Positions 36,254 to 45,026 of a DNA stretch of 64,000 bases are shown here, in pieces. The stretch comes from Caldisericales bacterium (GTDB lineage Bacteria; Caldisericota; Caldisericia; JAAYUI01). Under the pieces are notes generated by a model, which saw only the letters and a program-made list of their open reading frames with translations, was not told where the DNA came from and did not search any database. The stretch covers positions 62,001 to 126,000 of the forward strand of contig JAKIZT010000003.1 of the NCBI GenBank assembly GCA_022707885.1, read 5' to 3'. The position numbers were made by a program, and so were the translations under genes. Within the stretch, counting starts at the first letter, position 1; the number at the start of each line of letters is the position of its first letter.

Positions 36254-37597
36254 ATGCAAAACAGCGAGAAGCCAAAAAATATTGATGAATACATCTCCAG
36301 TTTTCCGGATGAGACCCGTCTTCTGCTTGAGAAAATGCGGGAAGTGATAAAAAGTGCGGCACCGGAAGCCAAAGAAGTGATAAGTTACCAGATGCCTGCG
36401 TTCAAGCTGGACAGTGTTCTGGTCTATTTTGCGGCCCACAAAAACCATATCGGTTTTTATCCGACATCCTCGCCAATTGTTGTTTTCAAAAAAGAACTCT
36501 TGCCTTACAAGCAATCAAAAGGAGCAATCCAGTTCCCTTTTGACAGGCCAATACCATTTGACATCGTGAAGAAAATTGTGGAGTTCAGGGTAGAAGAGGA
36601 CAGGCAGGAGGCTAAAAGCAAGAAACAGTCTGAGCCCAAGACACAAAAAAGAAGTACCACAGCTTCTTCTGCCAGCAAGACGCCATCCGCATTTCCTGTT
36701 GAAAAGGAGTATGCCCGCTGCATTGAAACCTTGACGAAAGCCGGCATTATTGGGCCTCTCCCAAAATCGGGAAGCACTGGTGTGACAGGCATTGACGTGA
36801 AAGAGTATCCTGTCCCGGCACTTGGGCAGGTCCTGGGGTTTTTCTCCGGCAACAGGGAGCTGGTGGAAAAGAAATTCTCACAGGGTTTTGACAGGCTGGA
36901 GCTTGTCCCGATGGCGGCCCCGGTTCTTTTTCTTGCCGACCTGATGAAAGCGGCAATCCTCAGGCACCTGGCGGAGAGAAAGATTTTCCGGACCAGAAGA
37001 AACCCCTCTGACCCTCCCGTGCCAGTCCGTGTCAACAAGGAAAAACACGTCTGGATTTGGGAGACCCTGAAAGAAGTCCTGGACACTGACGGGCTTGTCT
37101 ATTTTCCGGAGGAGTATTCGGTCAGCCACCGCGGACAGACCAAACTGGAGGTCGTTGCCAACAGGCGGATTTGTGCTGTTCCTGGCTGGTCCATTGGGCT
37201 CTCGGAGAGCTTGCCTATAATGCCCGGCCAGGGCGAGGGCAAGGTCATGGCCGGAAGAAAACAGCTTGAGACAGGATTTTCACCGAATGAATATAGGAGC
37301 ATCCTGCAGGGTCGGGCCTATCAGGGTGAAACTGGAAACACGCTTGAGGATTTTATCGTGAGGTTCATCTCCCGCCTCGAGGAGACCGGCGAGGTGAGCA
37401 ACGACATTATTGACGAAAATGCCCTGTGGTGCCTTGCGCAGTATGTAAAAATCCCCTATGCGGACTGCGTGCCGGTCGGGCGCTGGCACCGCACCCTCGG
37501 GCGCGCACGCCTGGACATGCACCGGTCAAACAACAAGCTTTGCACAAAAAACTGTGGCGGCGCCACCGTGGTGAGGCTGGTAGGCATCATGATTTGA
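36254..37597 (+). CDS. DUF1801 domain fused to an unrecognised C-terminal domain
   Basis: A 447-residue protein. Residues 1-120 match the DUF1801/YdhG fold (IDEYISSFPDE, EVISYQMPAF, IGFYPTSSPI, IQFPFDRPIP), a small domain also found in iron-chaperone-like proteins. A Ser/Lys-rich linker (~120-150) leads to ~295 residues I cannot place; that part is helical, basic and ends with a possible zinc site (CTKNC). DUF1801 is usually a stand-alone protein, so the fusion is unusual. Base composition rises in GC toward the 3' end, in contrast to the next gene. Confidence 0.6.
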   Translation: MQNSEKPKNIDEYISSFPDETRLLLEKMREVIKSAAPEAKEVISYQMPAFKLDSVLVYFAAHKNHIGFYPTSSPIVVFKKELLPYKQSKGAIQFPFDRPIPFDIVKKIVEFRVEEDRQEAKSKKQSEPKTQKRSTTASSASKTPSAFPVEKEYARCIETLTKAGIIGPLPKSGSTGVTGIDVKEYPVPALGQVLGFFSGNRELVEKKFSQGFDRLELVPMAAPVLFLADLMKAAILRHLAERKIFRTRRNPSDPPVPVRVNKEKHVWIWETLKEVLDTDGLVYFPEEYSVSHRGQTKLEVVANRRICAVPGWSIGLSESLPIMPGQGEGKVMAGRKQLETGFSPNEYRSILQGRAYQGETGNTLEDFIVRFISRLEETGEVSNDIIDENALWCLAQYVKIPYADCVPVGRWHRTLGRARLDMHRSNNKLCTKNCGGATVVRLVGIMI

Positions 37598-37641
37598 TAT
37601 TAATTTGTGATTCTCGATAATTTTATAGGAGAGAATAATAT

Positions 37642-38208
37642 ATGAATAAAATCAAGTTAATCTGGAAGTTTTTGGTCGAATGGCTAATAAAGCCTATTAT
37701 AACCTTTTTTGTTCCTTTCATATTCTTATCGCTTATTCCAATAATACCATCTAGCATAATTAAAGGAGATCCTATTAAAGGAATAATTTCTATACCTTTG
37801 TGGGTTTGGATTGCAATTGTTATTTTGAGTATTATTCCTCTATCTGTATATTGGAGGATAGATAGAATTCAAAACAAGAATAGAAGTTTTGGTGCCGTAA
37901 CATATCGACATAATAGAATATCAGATTGTTACTACTATAACTATGAAGATAGCGTATGGGCGTATTATATAGAGAGTTTTTTAGATTACTCAACAAGGTT
38001 AGTACCTGAAAGTAATCCTTATTGCAAAAAATGTGGTACAAAACTGAAGCAATCAAGAGAATTATTCTGGGGTGGCTATATTTGGAGTTGTGTTGAATGT
38101 GGTCGTAAGACAAAGAGACGCTTCACATTTAAAGAAGCAGAAGAGAATCTGGAGCGTATTTTGAATGGAATTGATTTACCTGAAACCGAAATATCTAATG
38201 AAGAATGA
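37642..38208 (+). CDS. AT-rich membrane protein with zinc ribbon
   Basis: A 188-residue protein. There are two hydrophobic helices (about residues 8-35 and 50-70), then a soluble part with CKKCGTKL...CVECGRK, a four-cysteine zinc ribbon. The ribosome site is AGGAGA. The gene is strikingly AT-rich, with many ATA and AAT codons, unlike its GC-richer neighbours, suggesting recent transfer. No family is recognised. Confidence 0.6.
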   Translation: MNKIKLIWKFLVEWLIKPIITFFVPFIFLSLIPIIPSSIIKGDPIKGIISIPLWVWIAIVILSIIPLSVYWRIDRIQNKNRSFGAVTYRHNRISDCYYYNYEDSVWAYYIESFLDYSTRLVPESNPYCKKCGTKLKQSRELFWGGYIWSCVECGRKTKRRFTFKEAEENLERILNGIDLPETEISNEE

Positions 38209-38348
38209 TTTTTTGGAAGATCTATAGAAAATAAACAAAATCGTAAGAGTGTTTTCTAAGATTTTGGAAATGATCTAAGGATTTGCATTAAGCAATGATT
38301 TGACTAAATATATGGGTAATCGGGTGTTGCGAAAGGCAGGGTGATCGG

Positions 38349-38810
38349 ATGGAAAAGAAATCCATAAAAGCCTTGGTTATTTTCGATACAACTTTTGGGA
38401 ACACGAAAACAATCGCAGAGGCGATTGCGAAGGAGCTCGGGAGCGGTGCAAAGGCGATGCAGGCCTCCAGCGTCAGCGCCTCCGAATTGAAGGGGCTGGA
38501 TTTGCTTGTTGCCGGCAGCCCGATCATTGGCTGGAAACCTTCCGAGAAGATGGAGGCTTTCCTTAATGGCCTGGCCAAAGAGCAACTGAAAGGCACAAAA
38601 GCAGTGGCTTTCGACACGAGAGTAAAGATCTTTATTCATGGGGACGCTGGCAGAAAGATCTCGGAAAAGCTCGAGGCGGCCGGTGCTGAAGTTATTTCCA
38701 AGCCGCAGATGTATTATGTCAAAGGCAGAGAAGGCCCGCTTTTTGATGGCGAGATCGAAAAATCTGTCGAATGGGCAAAATCGATAAAAGACCAGCTAGA
38801 GAAAAAATAA
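38349..38810 (+). CDS. Flavodoxin
   Basis: A 153-residue flavodoxin-fold electron carrier. The FMN phosphate loop is DTTFGNTKTIAEAI near the N-terminus; VAGSPIIGWKPS and the loop after VAFDTR form the isoalloxazine site. Length is right for a short-chain flavodoxin. The ribosome site is weak (GCAGGGTGA). It may serve as a low-potential electron donor; no partner is adjacent. Confidence 0.85.
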   Translation: MEKKSIKALVIFDTTFGNTKTIAEAIAKELGSGAKAMQASSVSASELKGLDLLVAGSPIIGWKPSEKMEAFLNGLAKEQLKGTKAVAFDTRVKIFIHGDAGRKISEKLEAAGAEVISKPQMYYVKGREGPLFDGEIEKSVEWAKSIKDQLEKK

Positions 38811-38820
38811 TTTTGATCCA

Positions 38821-39510
38821 ATGAACAGAGAAACTGCTAAACTGGCTGGAAGATCGTTGCTGTATTTTGTTTTATTCCTTGTGGTCATGGGCCTGGCAAT
38901 CTTTTTGCCGGCGTGGTCGCTTGCCTACTGGGAAGGCTGGGTCTATATTTCCATCTATTTTGTCCTTGTCCTGCTTGTCACGCTCTACCTGCTGAAAAAT
39001 GACCCTGAACTGCTAAAACGAAGACTCCACAGGGGGCCATTTTCCGAGAAAGAAAAAAGCCAGCAGATAATCCAGTCGTTTTCGACATTGATTTTCACCG
39101 GAGTAATTTTGTTCCCGGGATTTGACCACCGTTATGGTTTTTCCATGGCCCCATGGTATGTTCCTGCAATTGGCAATCTGCTTCTGGTTGTTGCCTACGT
39201 TATCGTTTTCATTGTCTTCAAAACAAACACCTACACATCAGCCGTTATTGAGGTTGCAAAAAATCAGAAGGTCATTTCCACAGGTCCTTATGCTGTTGTC
39301 CGCCACCCTTTGTATTCTGGCGCGCTACTCGTGATTATTGCCACACCGCTTGCACTTGGCTCCTACTGGGCTTTGCTTTTTGTAATCCCGATCATTCTTG
39401 TGGTTGCTTGGAGAGCAGTGGAGGAGGAGAAATTTTTGTCCAAAAACCTGCCTGGCTACACGGAATATTGCCAGAAAACCCGGTACAGATTTGTTCCGTA
39501 TGTCTGGTAG
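38821..39510 (+). CDS. Isoprenylcysteine-carboxylmethyltransferase-family membrane protein
   Basis: A 229-residue integral membrane protein with about five helices. The C-terminal signature STGPYAVVRHPLYSGALL and the later EEEKFL...YTEYCQKTRYRFVP are hallmarks of the ICMT/PEMT-like methyltransferase family. Bacterial members have mostly unknown substrates (lipids or small molecules). It starts 10 nt after the flavodoxin gene without a clear ribosome site. Confidence 0.8.
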   Translation: MNRETAKLAGRSLLYFVLFLVVMGLAIFLPAWSLAYWEGWVYISIYFVLVLLVTLYLLKNDPELLKRRLHRGPFSEKEKSQQIIQSFSTLIFTGVILFPGFDHRYGFSMAPWYVPAIGNLLLVVAYVIVFIVFKTNTYTSAVIEVAKNQKVISTGPYAVVRHPLYSGALLVIIATPLALGSYWALLFVIPIILVVAWRAVEEEKFLSKNLPGYTEYCQKTRYRFVPYVW

Positions 39511-39525
39511 GATTTAGAAAAAAAA

Positions 39526-40368
39526 TCAAACCTTCTGGCACTTCGGGCAAAAATACGAAGTGGACCCAGCAATTGCGGCTTTTTCTATTGGTGTGCCACA
39601 ATTCGGGCATGGTGCACCAAGCGTTTCTTTGTTCAGAATCGGGACGTAGTTGCCTGGCTTGTCAAAGAGGTCGCTCTCTGCCAATCTGCCGTGTTTTGAA
39701 GTGGCCTCCTCCATGACCGATTTGCATGCCTTGAAAAGGGCTGTTCGCTCTTCTGCTGCCAACAGACTGGCTTTTCTCTTCGGATGGATCTCCGACAGGA
39801 AGAGCACATCTTGAAGATAGCCGTTTCCAATACCTGCAACGCTGTGCTGGCCTGTGAAAAATTCTTTTATGGTTTTCTTGTGTGCATCCAGGAGGGCAGA
39901 CAGGGCTTCGGGTGTGAATTCTTTTTTATCCAGCGGATTGAGCCCCAGTTTTCCAGGGTAAGCATGTGTTGCCAGTTCCTGTTCGTCAACGATCTTGAAG
40001 AAACCCCAGCCAACGATGGTGTAATATAGATTTGAGCCATTTTCAAAACTGATCCCGACGCTCCACTTGCCGGCCGGTTTGCCACCATCCTTGAAGTAAA
40101 GGATTTTGCCAGCAGTTTCCATGGTGGATAGCAGGTAATGATTGTTGTCAGTTTCGATGAATATCCATTTTCCCTTGCTGTAGGCTTTTGTGAGTTTGTG
40201 TCCTTTAAGTATTTTTCCGCTTTCGGAACTTGTTTTATTTGTAAAACCCTGCCTCTCCAGCGAGTCTGTGTTCATATACTCCACAGAACTGACTTTATGG
40301 ATGGTTTTTGACAGGATATCGTTTATCTGCCCCGATATGACAATTGCTTCCGGCATTTCAAATGGCAT
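39526..40368 (-). CDS. Fpg/Nei-family DNA glycosylase
   Basis: A 280-residue protein from ATG 40368, which follows GGAGG. The N-terminus reads MPFEMPEAIVIS, a variant of the MPE.PE start of the family; the helix-two-turn-helix region (GIGNGYLQDVLF) and the C-terminal zinc finger (CPNC...CPKC) are intact. These enzymes excise oxidised bases and nick DNA. The exact catalytic start residue is ambiguous: proline 2 is present, but the next residues differ from canonical MPELPE. It resembles the shorter clostridial 'endonuclease VIII-like' group. It converges with the methyltransferase gene. Confidence 0.85.
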   Translation of the reverse strand: MPFEMPEAIVISGQINDILSKTIHKVSSVEYMNTDSLERQGFTNKTSSESGKILKGHKLTKAYSKGKWIFIETDNNHYLLSTMETAGKILYFKDGGKPAGKWSVGISFENGSNLYYTIVGWGFFKIVDEQELATHAYPGKLGLNPLDKKEFTPEALSALLDAHKKTIKEFFTGQHSVAGIGNGYLQDVLFLSEIHPKRKASLLAAEERTALFKACKSVMEEATSKHGRLAESDLFDKPGNYVPILNKETLGAPCPNCGTPIEKAAIAGSTSYFCPKCQKV

Positions 40369-40565
40369 TTGTTCCTCCTTTCCGAAAATCATAACCCGAA
40401 TAATATTTCGGGCAACTCCCGGGGTTTCGTTATTTTTGTGCAATGATAAACCTTCTAATTTATCTTCTGGCCAGATATCATAATAATTGAACCGAAACGC
40501 TTTTTGGAACGTATGGATTTTTAGATACAAACTTTTTTCTATCATCTGCTGCCTGGGAGGTTTTG

Positions 40566-43500
40566 GTGAAGAAACTGATTGCTCTGGGTTGTGCTCTTGT
40601 CATTGCGCTGGGTTTTTACTGGAAAGCTTCAGGTGGAGGATGCAGCTGGCCATGCTATGGTGGCAACAGCAGGCACAATTTCTATTCCGATTGCGGCCCG
40701 CAGGGGAACAATCTGGGGCTTTTCTGGAAGTTCGAGACAAAAGCGCCAGTTCTTTGTTCTGCCTCTTATGATGGCGATAGCATATACATTCCATCCACAG
40801 ACCACAGGCTGTATTGCCTTGATCCTGAGACGGGTGGAGAGAAGTGGAAATTTGAAACCGAGTCGGAGATGAGGTCCCAGCCTTATGCCACCGGCAAGAT
40901 GGTTTATTTTGGCTCGCAAGACCACAATATGTATTGTTTGAACGCATCAAATGGAGACAAACTCTGGAGTTTCAAGGCAAGAGGCGGCATTATTTCAAGC
41001 CCGACAGTATACGGGACAAATTGCTATTTTGGCTGTCTTGGCAGGTATCTGTATTGTGTCAGCGCAAGCTTGGGCGAACTCAAATGGAAGTTTGAAACCA
41101 AGGATGGCATTATTTCAAGTCCGCTAGTTTTTTTGAACAAGGTTTATTTTGGGTCAAAAGACCACTCCCTTTATGCCGTCGATTCCGAGACGGGCAAGCT
41201 GTTCTGGTCATTCAAGACTGATGGCAGCATCTATTCTTCAGTTGCTGCCCAAAACAACAAGATATATTTTGGCAGTGATGACGGCAACATTTATTGCCTG
41301 GAATCTGAAACTGGCCAGCTCCTTGCGCAATTTCAAACCGGTGCCACCGTCAGGACCTCTCCGGCGCTCATGGGCGACTACCTTTATGTTGGTTCTGGCG
41401 ACAACATTTTTTGCCTAGACAAAAATACAATGGAAGAGATCTGGCGCTATACCGAGCCAAAAATGCAGGTCACGACATGCACTCTTGTTAGTTCCAAGGT
41501 TTATGTTGGTGTGGGCAGTACAATCTGCTGCCTCGACTCAGAGACTGGTGAAAAACTCTCAGTCTTCCAGGCAAAAGGTTCCATGTGCCAGGCAAGCATT
41601 GCCACAGACAGAGTACTTGTCGGCTCTCTGGACGGGAACCTTTATTGTCTAGGCGATATTAGCCCTGAGATTGAAATAAAACCAGAAAACATAAACTTTG
41701 GCGAGATGTCCAAAGGTGAGCAAAAATCGATTTCATTGACCATAAAAAATAAAACAGAGAAGGACCAGACGGTTATACTGACTATCAATAAACCCTGGCT
41801 CAAGATTGATAATACCGCTGTTTCGCTAGCTCCTGATGAAGAAAAAACAATTACCGCCTCCATTGACTGGGAGAAAATCACAGATGTTGGCATGCAGAGG
41901 GCATCGATAAAGCTTGTCTGGGGTTCAAGCCAGAGCATAGTGCTTGCGAAGGCTTATGTTCTTTATGAGCTAGATTCTGAATTCAAAGGCTGTGGTTGGG
42001 GAAACAGCAAGGCAAATGCGCAAAGAACTGGTTCAACAGGTGCAGAGTGCGGCCCTTTGACTGACTCTGTGGCAAAAATCTGGTCAACAGGTTTTGGCCA
42101 GCCTTTTGGAAATTCCCCTTGTGTTGTGGGTGATTGGATAATAGCTGGCCCCACATGGGGAAAAACAGTCTCCTGCTTGTTGATCGAGAATGGCTCGGTG
42201 GCGTGGAACACTGAATTGGACAAATATATTACTTCATCACCGTCTGCAACAATGGATTATACAATAATTGGCGCCCAGGAAATGCTTTATTGCATGGATA
42301 CCGAGTCTGGAAAAAAATTGTGGGAGTTCCAGACTGGAGCGGACATCCTCTCCAATCCCATGATCATTGATGACAGAGTGTTTTTCGGTTCAAAGGACAA
42401 TTTTGTATATTGCCTTGCTGTCAATACAGGCAAGCTCCTGTGGAAATCAGACGAACTTTCACCGATTGTGACTTCTGGGACCATTTGTATGAACAGGATA
42501 TGCTTTGGTGGAAGCGACGGGAAACTCTACTGTCTTGCAACAGAATCAGGCAGCATTCTCTGGACATTCACAGCCAAGGGAGAGATTGCAACCGCAGCAT
42601 ATGAAGCCAACAAGCTCTTTTTTGCCACAAGAGAAAAGATGGTTTACTGTATAGAGGTAACAACTGGCAAAAGGGTATGGGTTTATGAGGCAAAGAGCCA
42701 GATACAATCTTCCCCCTCGATCTCCGAAGGCCAGGTTTATTTTGGCTCCAATGATGGCTCCGTGACCTGCCTTGCCCAGTCAGATGGCAAGAAGAAGTGG
42801 GAGTTTGTCACTGGGAATTATGTCACTGCTTCACCATCAATCTATGGGAAAAAGGTCATTGTTCCTTCACAAGACAAAAATATATATTGTCTTGATTCAC
42901 TCACTGGTGAGAAGATTTGGTCTTTCAAATGCCAGGATTCGATAAAATCTGAAGCTGTCATTTATAAGGGCAATATCATCTTTGGTTCTTATGACAAGCA
43001 GATTTATTGCCTTTCCGATACCAAGGAAACTCTGACAATTGAGCCAAAGAAAGTTGATTTTGGCTCGGTCCAGTCTTATGACCTCTATGGCTCCCCGGAT
43101 CCCATCATGCTTGAGGTTGGCAATACCTCCGGGGAAGAGATGATTGTAGAACTTTCCACAGCCTCAACGTGGTTTGTGCTGTCAAACAAAACACTTGTCA
43201 TTGCCCCAAAGAGCAAATATATCGTAAAAATTGGCCTCTCAACAGATGGCATTACAGACCAGGGAAACTATTGGGGACAGATAAAACTGAAATCTGGAAA
43301 TTATGAAGACCAGATTGATGTCAGGGCTTACATCTCGGGAGAAGATCAGGGTGAAGAAGCTTCGGGTTGTGAGTGGATTTGTTTCAAGAGAAACCCGGGC
43401 AGAACAGGTTTTGAATTTGACGGATGTGCTCCTGCGGCAACAGAACTTGTAAAAATATTCTCTGTAAAGATGAGGGACATGGTGGAGTCTTCTCCAGCAA

Positions 43501-44744
43501 CCTATGACGGCAGGCTCTTTGTTGGCTGTATGGATGGCAACCTCTACTGCTATGATGCAGAGAATGGCAAGGAGATATGGAATTTCGAAACTGGAGGGCC
43601 GATCTATTCCTCACCGGCGATATTTGAAAAAAGGATTTATTTTGGCTCCAATGATTCAAACGTGTACTGTGTCGATTGGGAAGATGGCTCATTGCTGTGG
43701 AAATTTGAAGGACCATCTGGTTTTCAGTCGTCTCCGGTGATAACGGGTGATTTTGACAACAAACCAAGAGTATATATTGGTTGCAATGATGGGTACATGT
43801 ACTGTCTCGATGCCAAGACGGGCGAGAGGATTTGGAGCTATAAAACCGCTGGTGCTGTCAGTTCTTCTCCGGCCATTTCTTTTACAAAAACATCAGGCAA
43901 GCTTTCAAAGCTGGACAGGGTCATTTTTGGCTCCATGGACGGCAAGATTTATTGTCTTGATGCCATTTCTGGTACCAAATACTGGACATATGATTGCAAG
44001 GCCCCGGTAAAATCAACTCCCTGCATCAAAGATGACAGGGTTTATGTTGGCTGCCATAATGGGATGTTCTATTGTTTAAACACAGCAACAGGCTACAGCA
44101 TGTGGACATACAAAACTGGCGTTGTGAACTCGCCTTCATTTTTTGGAGGGAACATTTACTGTGCAACATCCGATTCTCTCCTCATATGTCTTGAGGGGAA
44201 AACTGGCAAAAACCTTTGGTCATACCGAGCCAGTGGCGGTTTTATGACTTCACCCGTGGTTTGTGGTGGAAAAGTCTACCTTGGCACTTTGGACAAAAAA
44301 GCAATTTGCATTGATGCCGGTTCCCCTGAGAAGATATGGTCAGCGGTACTTCCGGAGGAGGTGATTTCCTCCCCGATAATTTCCATGGGAAGGCTTTATA
44401 TCATCTCAGAAGATGGGACATTGTTCTGTTTCTCTGAAACAACCAGGGAAGTTTCCATAGAACCTGACAATGCCGATTTTGGGCTCGTGGAAGAGGGCAG
44501 AGAACCCATAATGCCAATAACGCTGACCAACAGGATTGCAAAGAAGATTACTGTTTCCATCACAAAAGAAGGTGACTTTTTCTCAGTGAAACCTGCGACC
44601 TTTGAGATGAAGAGTGGCGAAAAGGTGAATTTTAATATTTCAATTGATCCACAAAAGGTCCAGAAGGGCCCGAACAATGGGCTTGTGAAGATTGCGTGGA
44701 ACGACAGAGTTGTTGTGCTTCCGGTAACGATTATGATTAAGTGA
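40566..44744 (+). CDS. Secreted PQQ-like beta-propeller protein 1 (three propellers, three ASH-like domains)
   Basis: A 1392-residue exported protein. GTG 40566 is preferred because GGGAGG lies five bases before it. After a short signal or anchor helix there are three units, each made of a header C.W......N..R.G....CGP, a propeller of ~7-8 blades (VYFGS.D...YCLD..TG...W.F), and a ~100-residue Ig-like ASH/Hydin-type domain (for example IEIKPENINFGEM). The units lie at about 40630-41960, 41990-43345 and 43370-44740. The blades match PQQ-dehydrogenase-type repeats, but no catalytic or cofactor residues for a dehydrogenase are evident, so a binding or structural role on the cell surface is inferred. 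Confidence 0.82.
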   Translation: MKKLIALGCALVIALGFYWKASGGGCSWPCYGGNSRHNFYSDCGPQGNNLGLFWKFETKAPVLCSASYDGDSIYIPSTDHRLYCLDPETGGEKWKFETESEMRSQPYATGKMVYFGSQDHNMYCLNASNGDKLWSFKARGGIISSPTVYGTNCYFGCLGRYLYCVSASLGELKWKFETKDGIISSPLVFLNKVYFGSKDHSLYAVDSETGKLFWSFKTDGSIYSSVAAQNNKIYFGSDDGNIYCLESETGQLLAQFQTGATVRTSPALMGDYLYVGSGDNIFCLDKNTMEEIWRYTEPKMQVTTCTLVSSKVYVGVGSTICCLDSETGEKLSVFQAKGSMCQASIATDRVLVGSLDGNLYCLGDISPEIEIKPENINFGEMSKGEQKSISLTIKNKTEKDQTVILTINKPWLKIDNTAVSLAPDEEKTITASIDWEKITDVGMQRASIKLVWGSSQSIVLAKAYVLYELDSEFKGCGWGNSKANAQRTGSTGAECGPLTDSVAKIWSTGFGQPFGNSPCVVGDWIIAGPTWGKTVSCLLIENGSVAWNTELDKYITSSPSATMDYTIIGAQEMLYCMDTESGKKLWEFQTGADILSNPMIIDDRVFFGSKDNFVYCLAVNTGKLLWKSDELSPIVTSGTICMNRICFGGSDGKLYCLATESGSILWTFTAKGEIATAAYEANKLFFATREKMVYCIEVTTGKRVWVYEAKSQIQSSPSISEGQVYFGSNDGSVTCLAQSDGKKKWEFVTGNYVTASPSIYGKKVIVPSQDKNIYCLDSLTGEKIWSFKCQDSIKSEAVIYKGNIIFGSYDKQIYCLSDTKETLTIEPKKVDFGSVQSYDLYGSPDPIMLEVGNTSGEEMIVELSTASTWFVLSNKTLVIAPKSKYIVKIGLSTDGITDQGNYWGQIKLKSGNYEDQIDVRAYISGEDQGEEASGCEWICFKRNPGRTGFEFDGCAPAATELVKIFSVKMRDMVESSPATYDGRLFVGCMDGNLYCYDAENGKEIWNFETGGPIYSSPAIFEKRIYFGSNDSNVYCVDWEDGSLLWKFEGPSGFQSSPVITGDFDNKPRVYIGCNDGYMYCLDAKTGERIWSYKTAGAVSSSPAISFTKTSGKLSKLDRVIFGSMDGKIYCLDAISGTKYWTYDCKAPVKSTPCIKDDRVYVGCHNGMFYCLNTATGYSMWTYKTGVVNSPSFFGGNIYCATSDSLLICLEGKTGKNLWSYRASGGFMTSPVVCGGKVYLGTLDKKAICIDAGSPEKIWSAVLPEEVISSPIISMGRLYIISEDGTLFCFSETTREVSIEPDNADFGLVEEGREPIMPITLTNRIAKKITVSITKEGDFFSVKPATFEMKSGEKVNFNISIDPQKVQKGPNNGLVKIAWNDRVVVLPVTIMIK

Positions 44745-44755
44745 TACAAGCCGGA

Positions 44756-44782
44756 CTTTTTTGGTTATAATTACCAAAAAAG
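44756..44782 (+). repeat. Perfect inverted repeat holding a consensus -10 box
   Basis: CTTTTTTGGT (44756-44765) and ACCAAAAAAG (44773-44782) flank TATAATT, which contains TATAAT. No good -35 is present upstream. The right arm overlaps the AGGAGG ribosome site of the next gene, so an RNA hairpin could also mask translation. Confidence 0.55.
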
Positions 44783-44790
44783 GAGGCATT

Positions 44791-44979
44791 ATGGAAAAGC
44801 TTGAAGTAGTTCACAAGAGGCTTTTTGATGCAGCCTACTATGCTGCTGAGGCCATAAAAAAGGCAATTGATCTAAATGTTTTGCCAAAAAACCTGAGAGA
44901 AGAAATGTCGCAGGCCCTGAATGACCTTGATGTTGCCATGGAATCATCTAAAAAACATTTTGTGGATCCTGGCTGTTAA
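44791..44979 (+). CDS. Small helical protein
   Basis: A 62-residue protein with perfect AGGAGG five bases before ATG 44791. It is almost wholly alpha-helical and charged (KLEVVHKRLFDAAYYAAEAIKKA), with a final DPGC. No family is recognised. It sits between two secreted propeller genes on the same strand. Confidence 0.55.
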   Translation: MEKLEVVHKRLFDAAYYAAEAIKKAIDLNVLPKNLREEMSQALNDLDVAMESSKKHFVDPGC

Positions 44980-45026
44980 AAAACATACAGGCAAAATACA
45001 TCCCTCTAGCGTATAGTGGAGTATAA

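Noticed and set aside
30337-40500. Attachment-site duplication of the tRNA-Ser 3' end
   Set aside because: I did not find a second copy of the T-arm/acceptor sequence downstream within the window.
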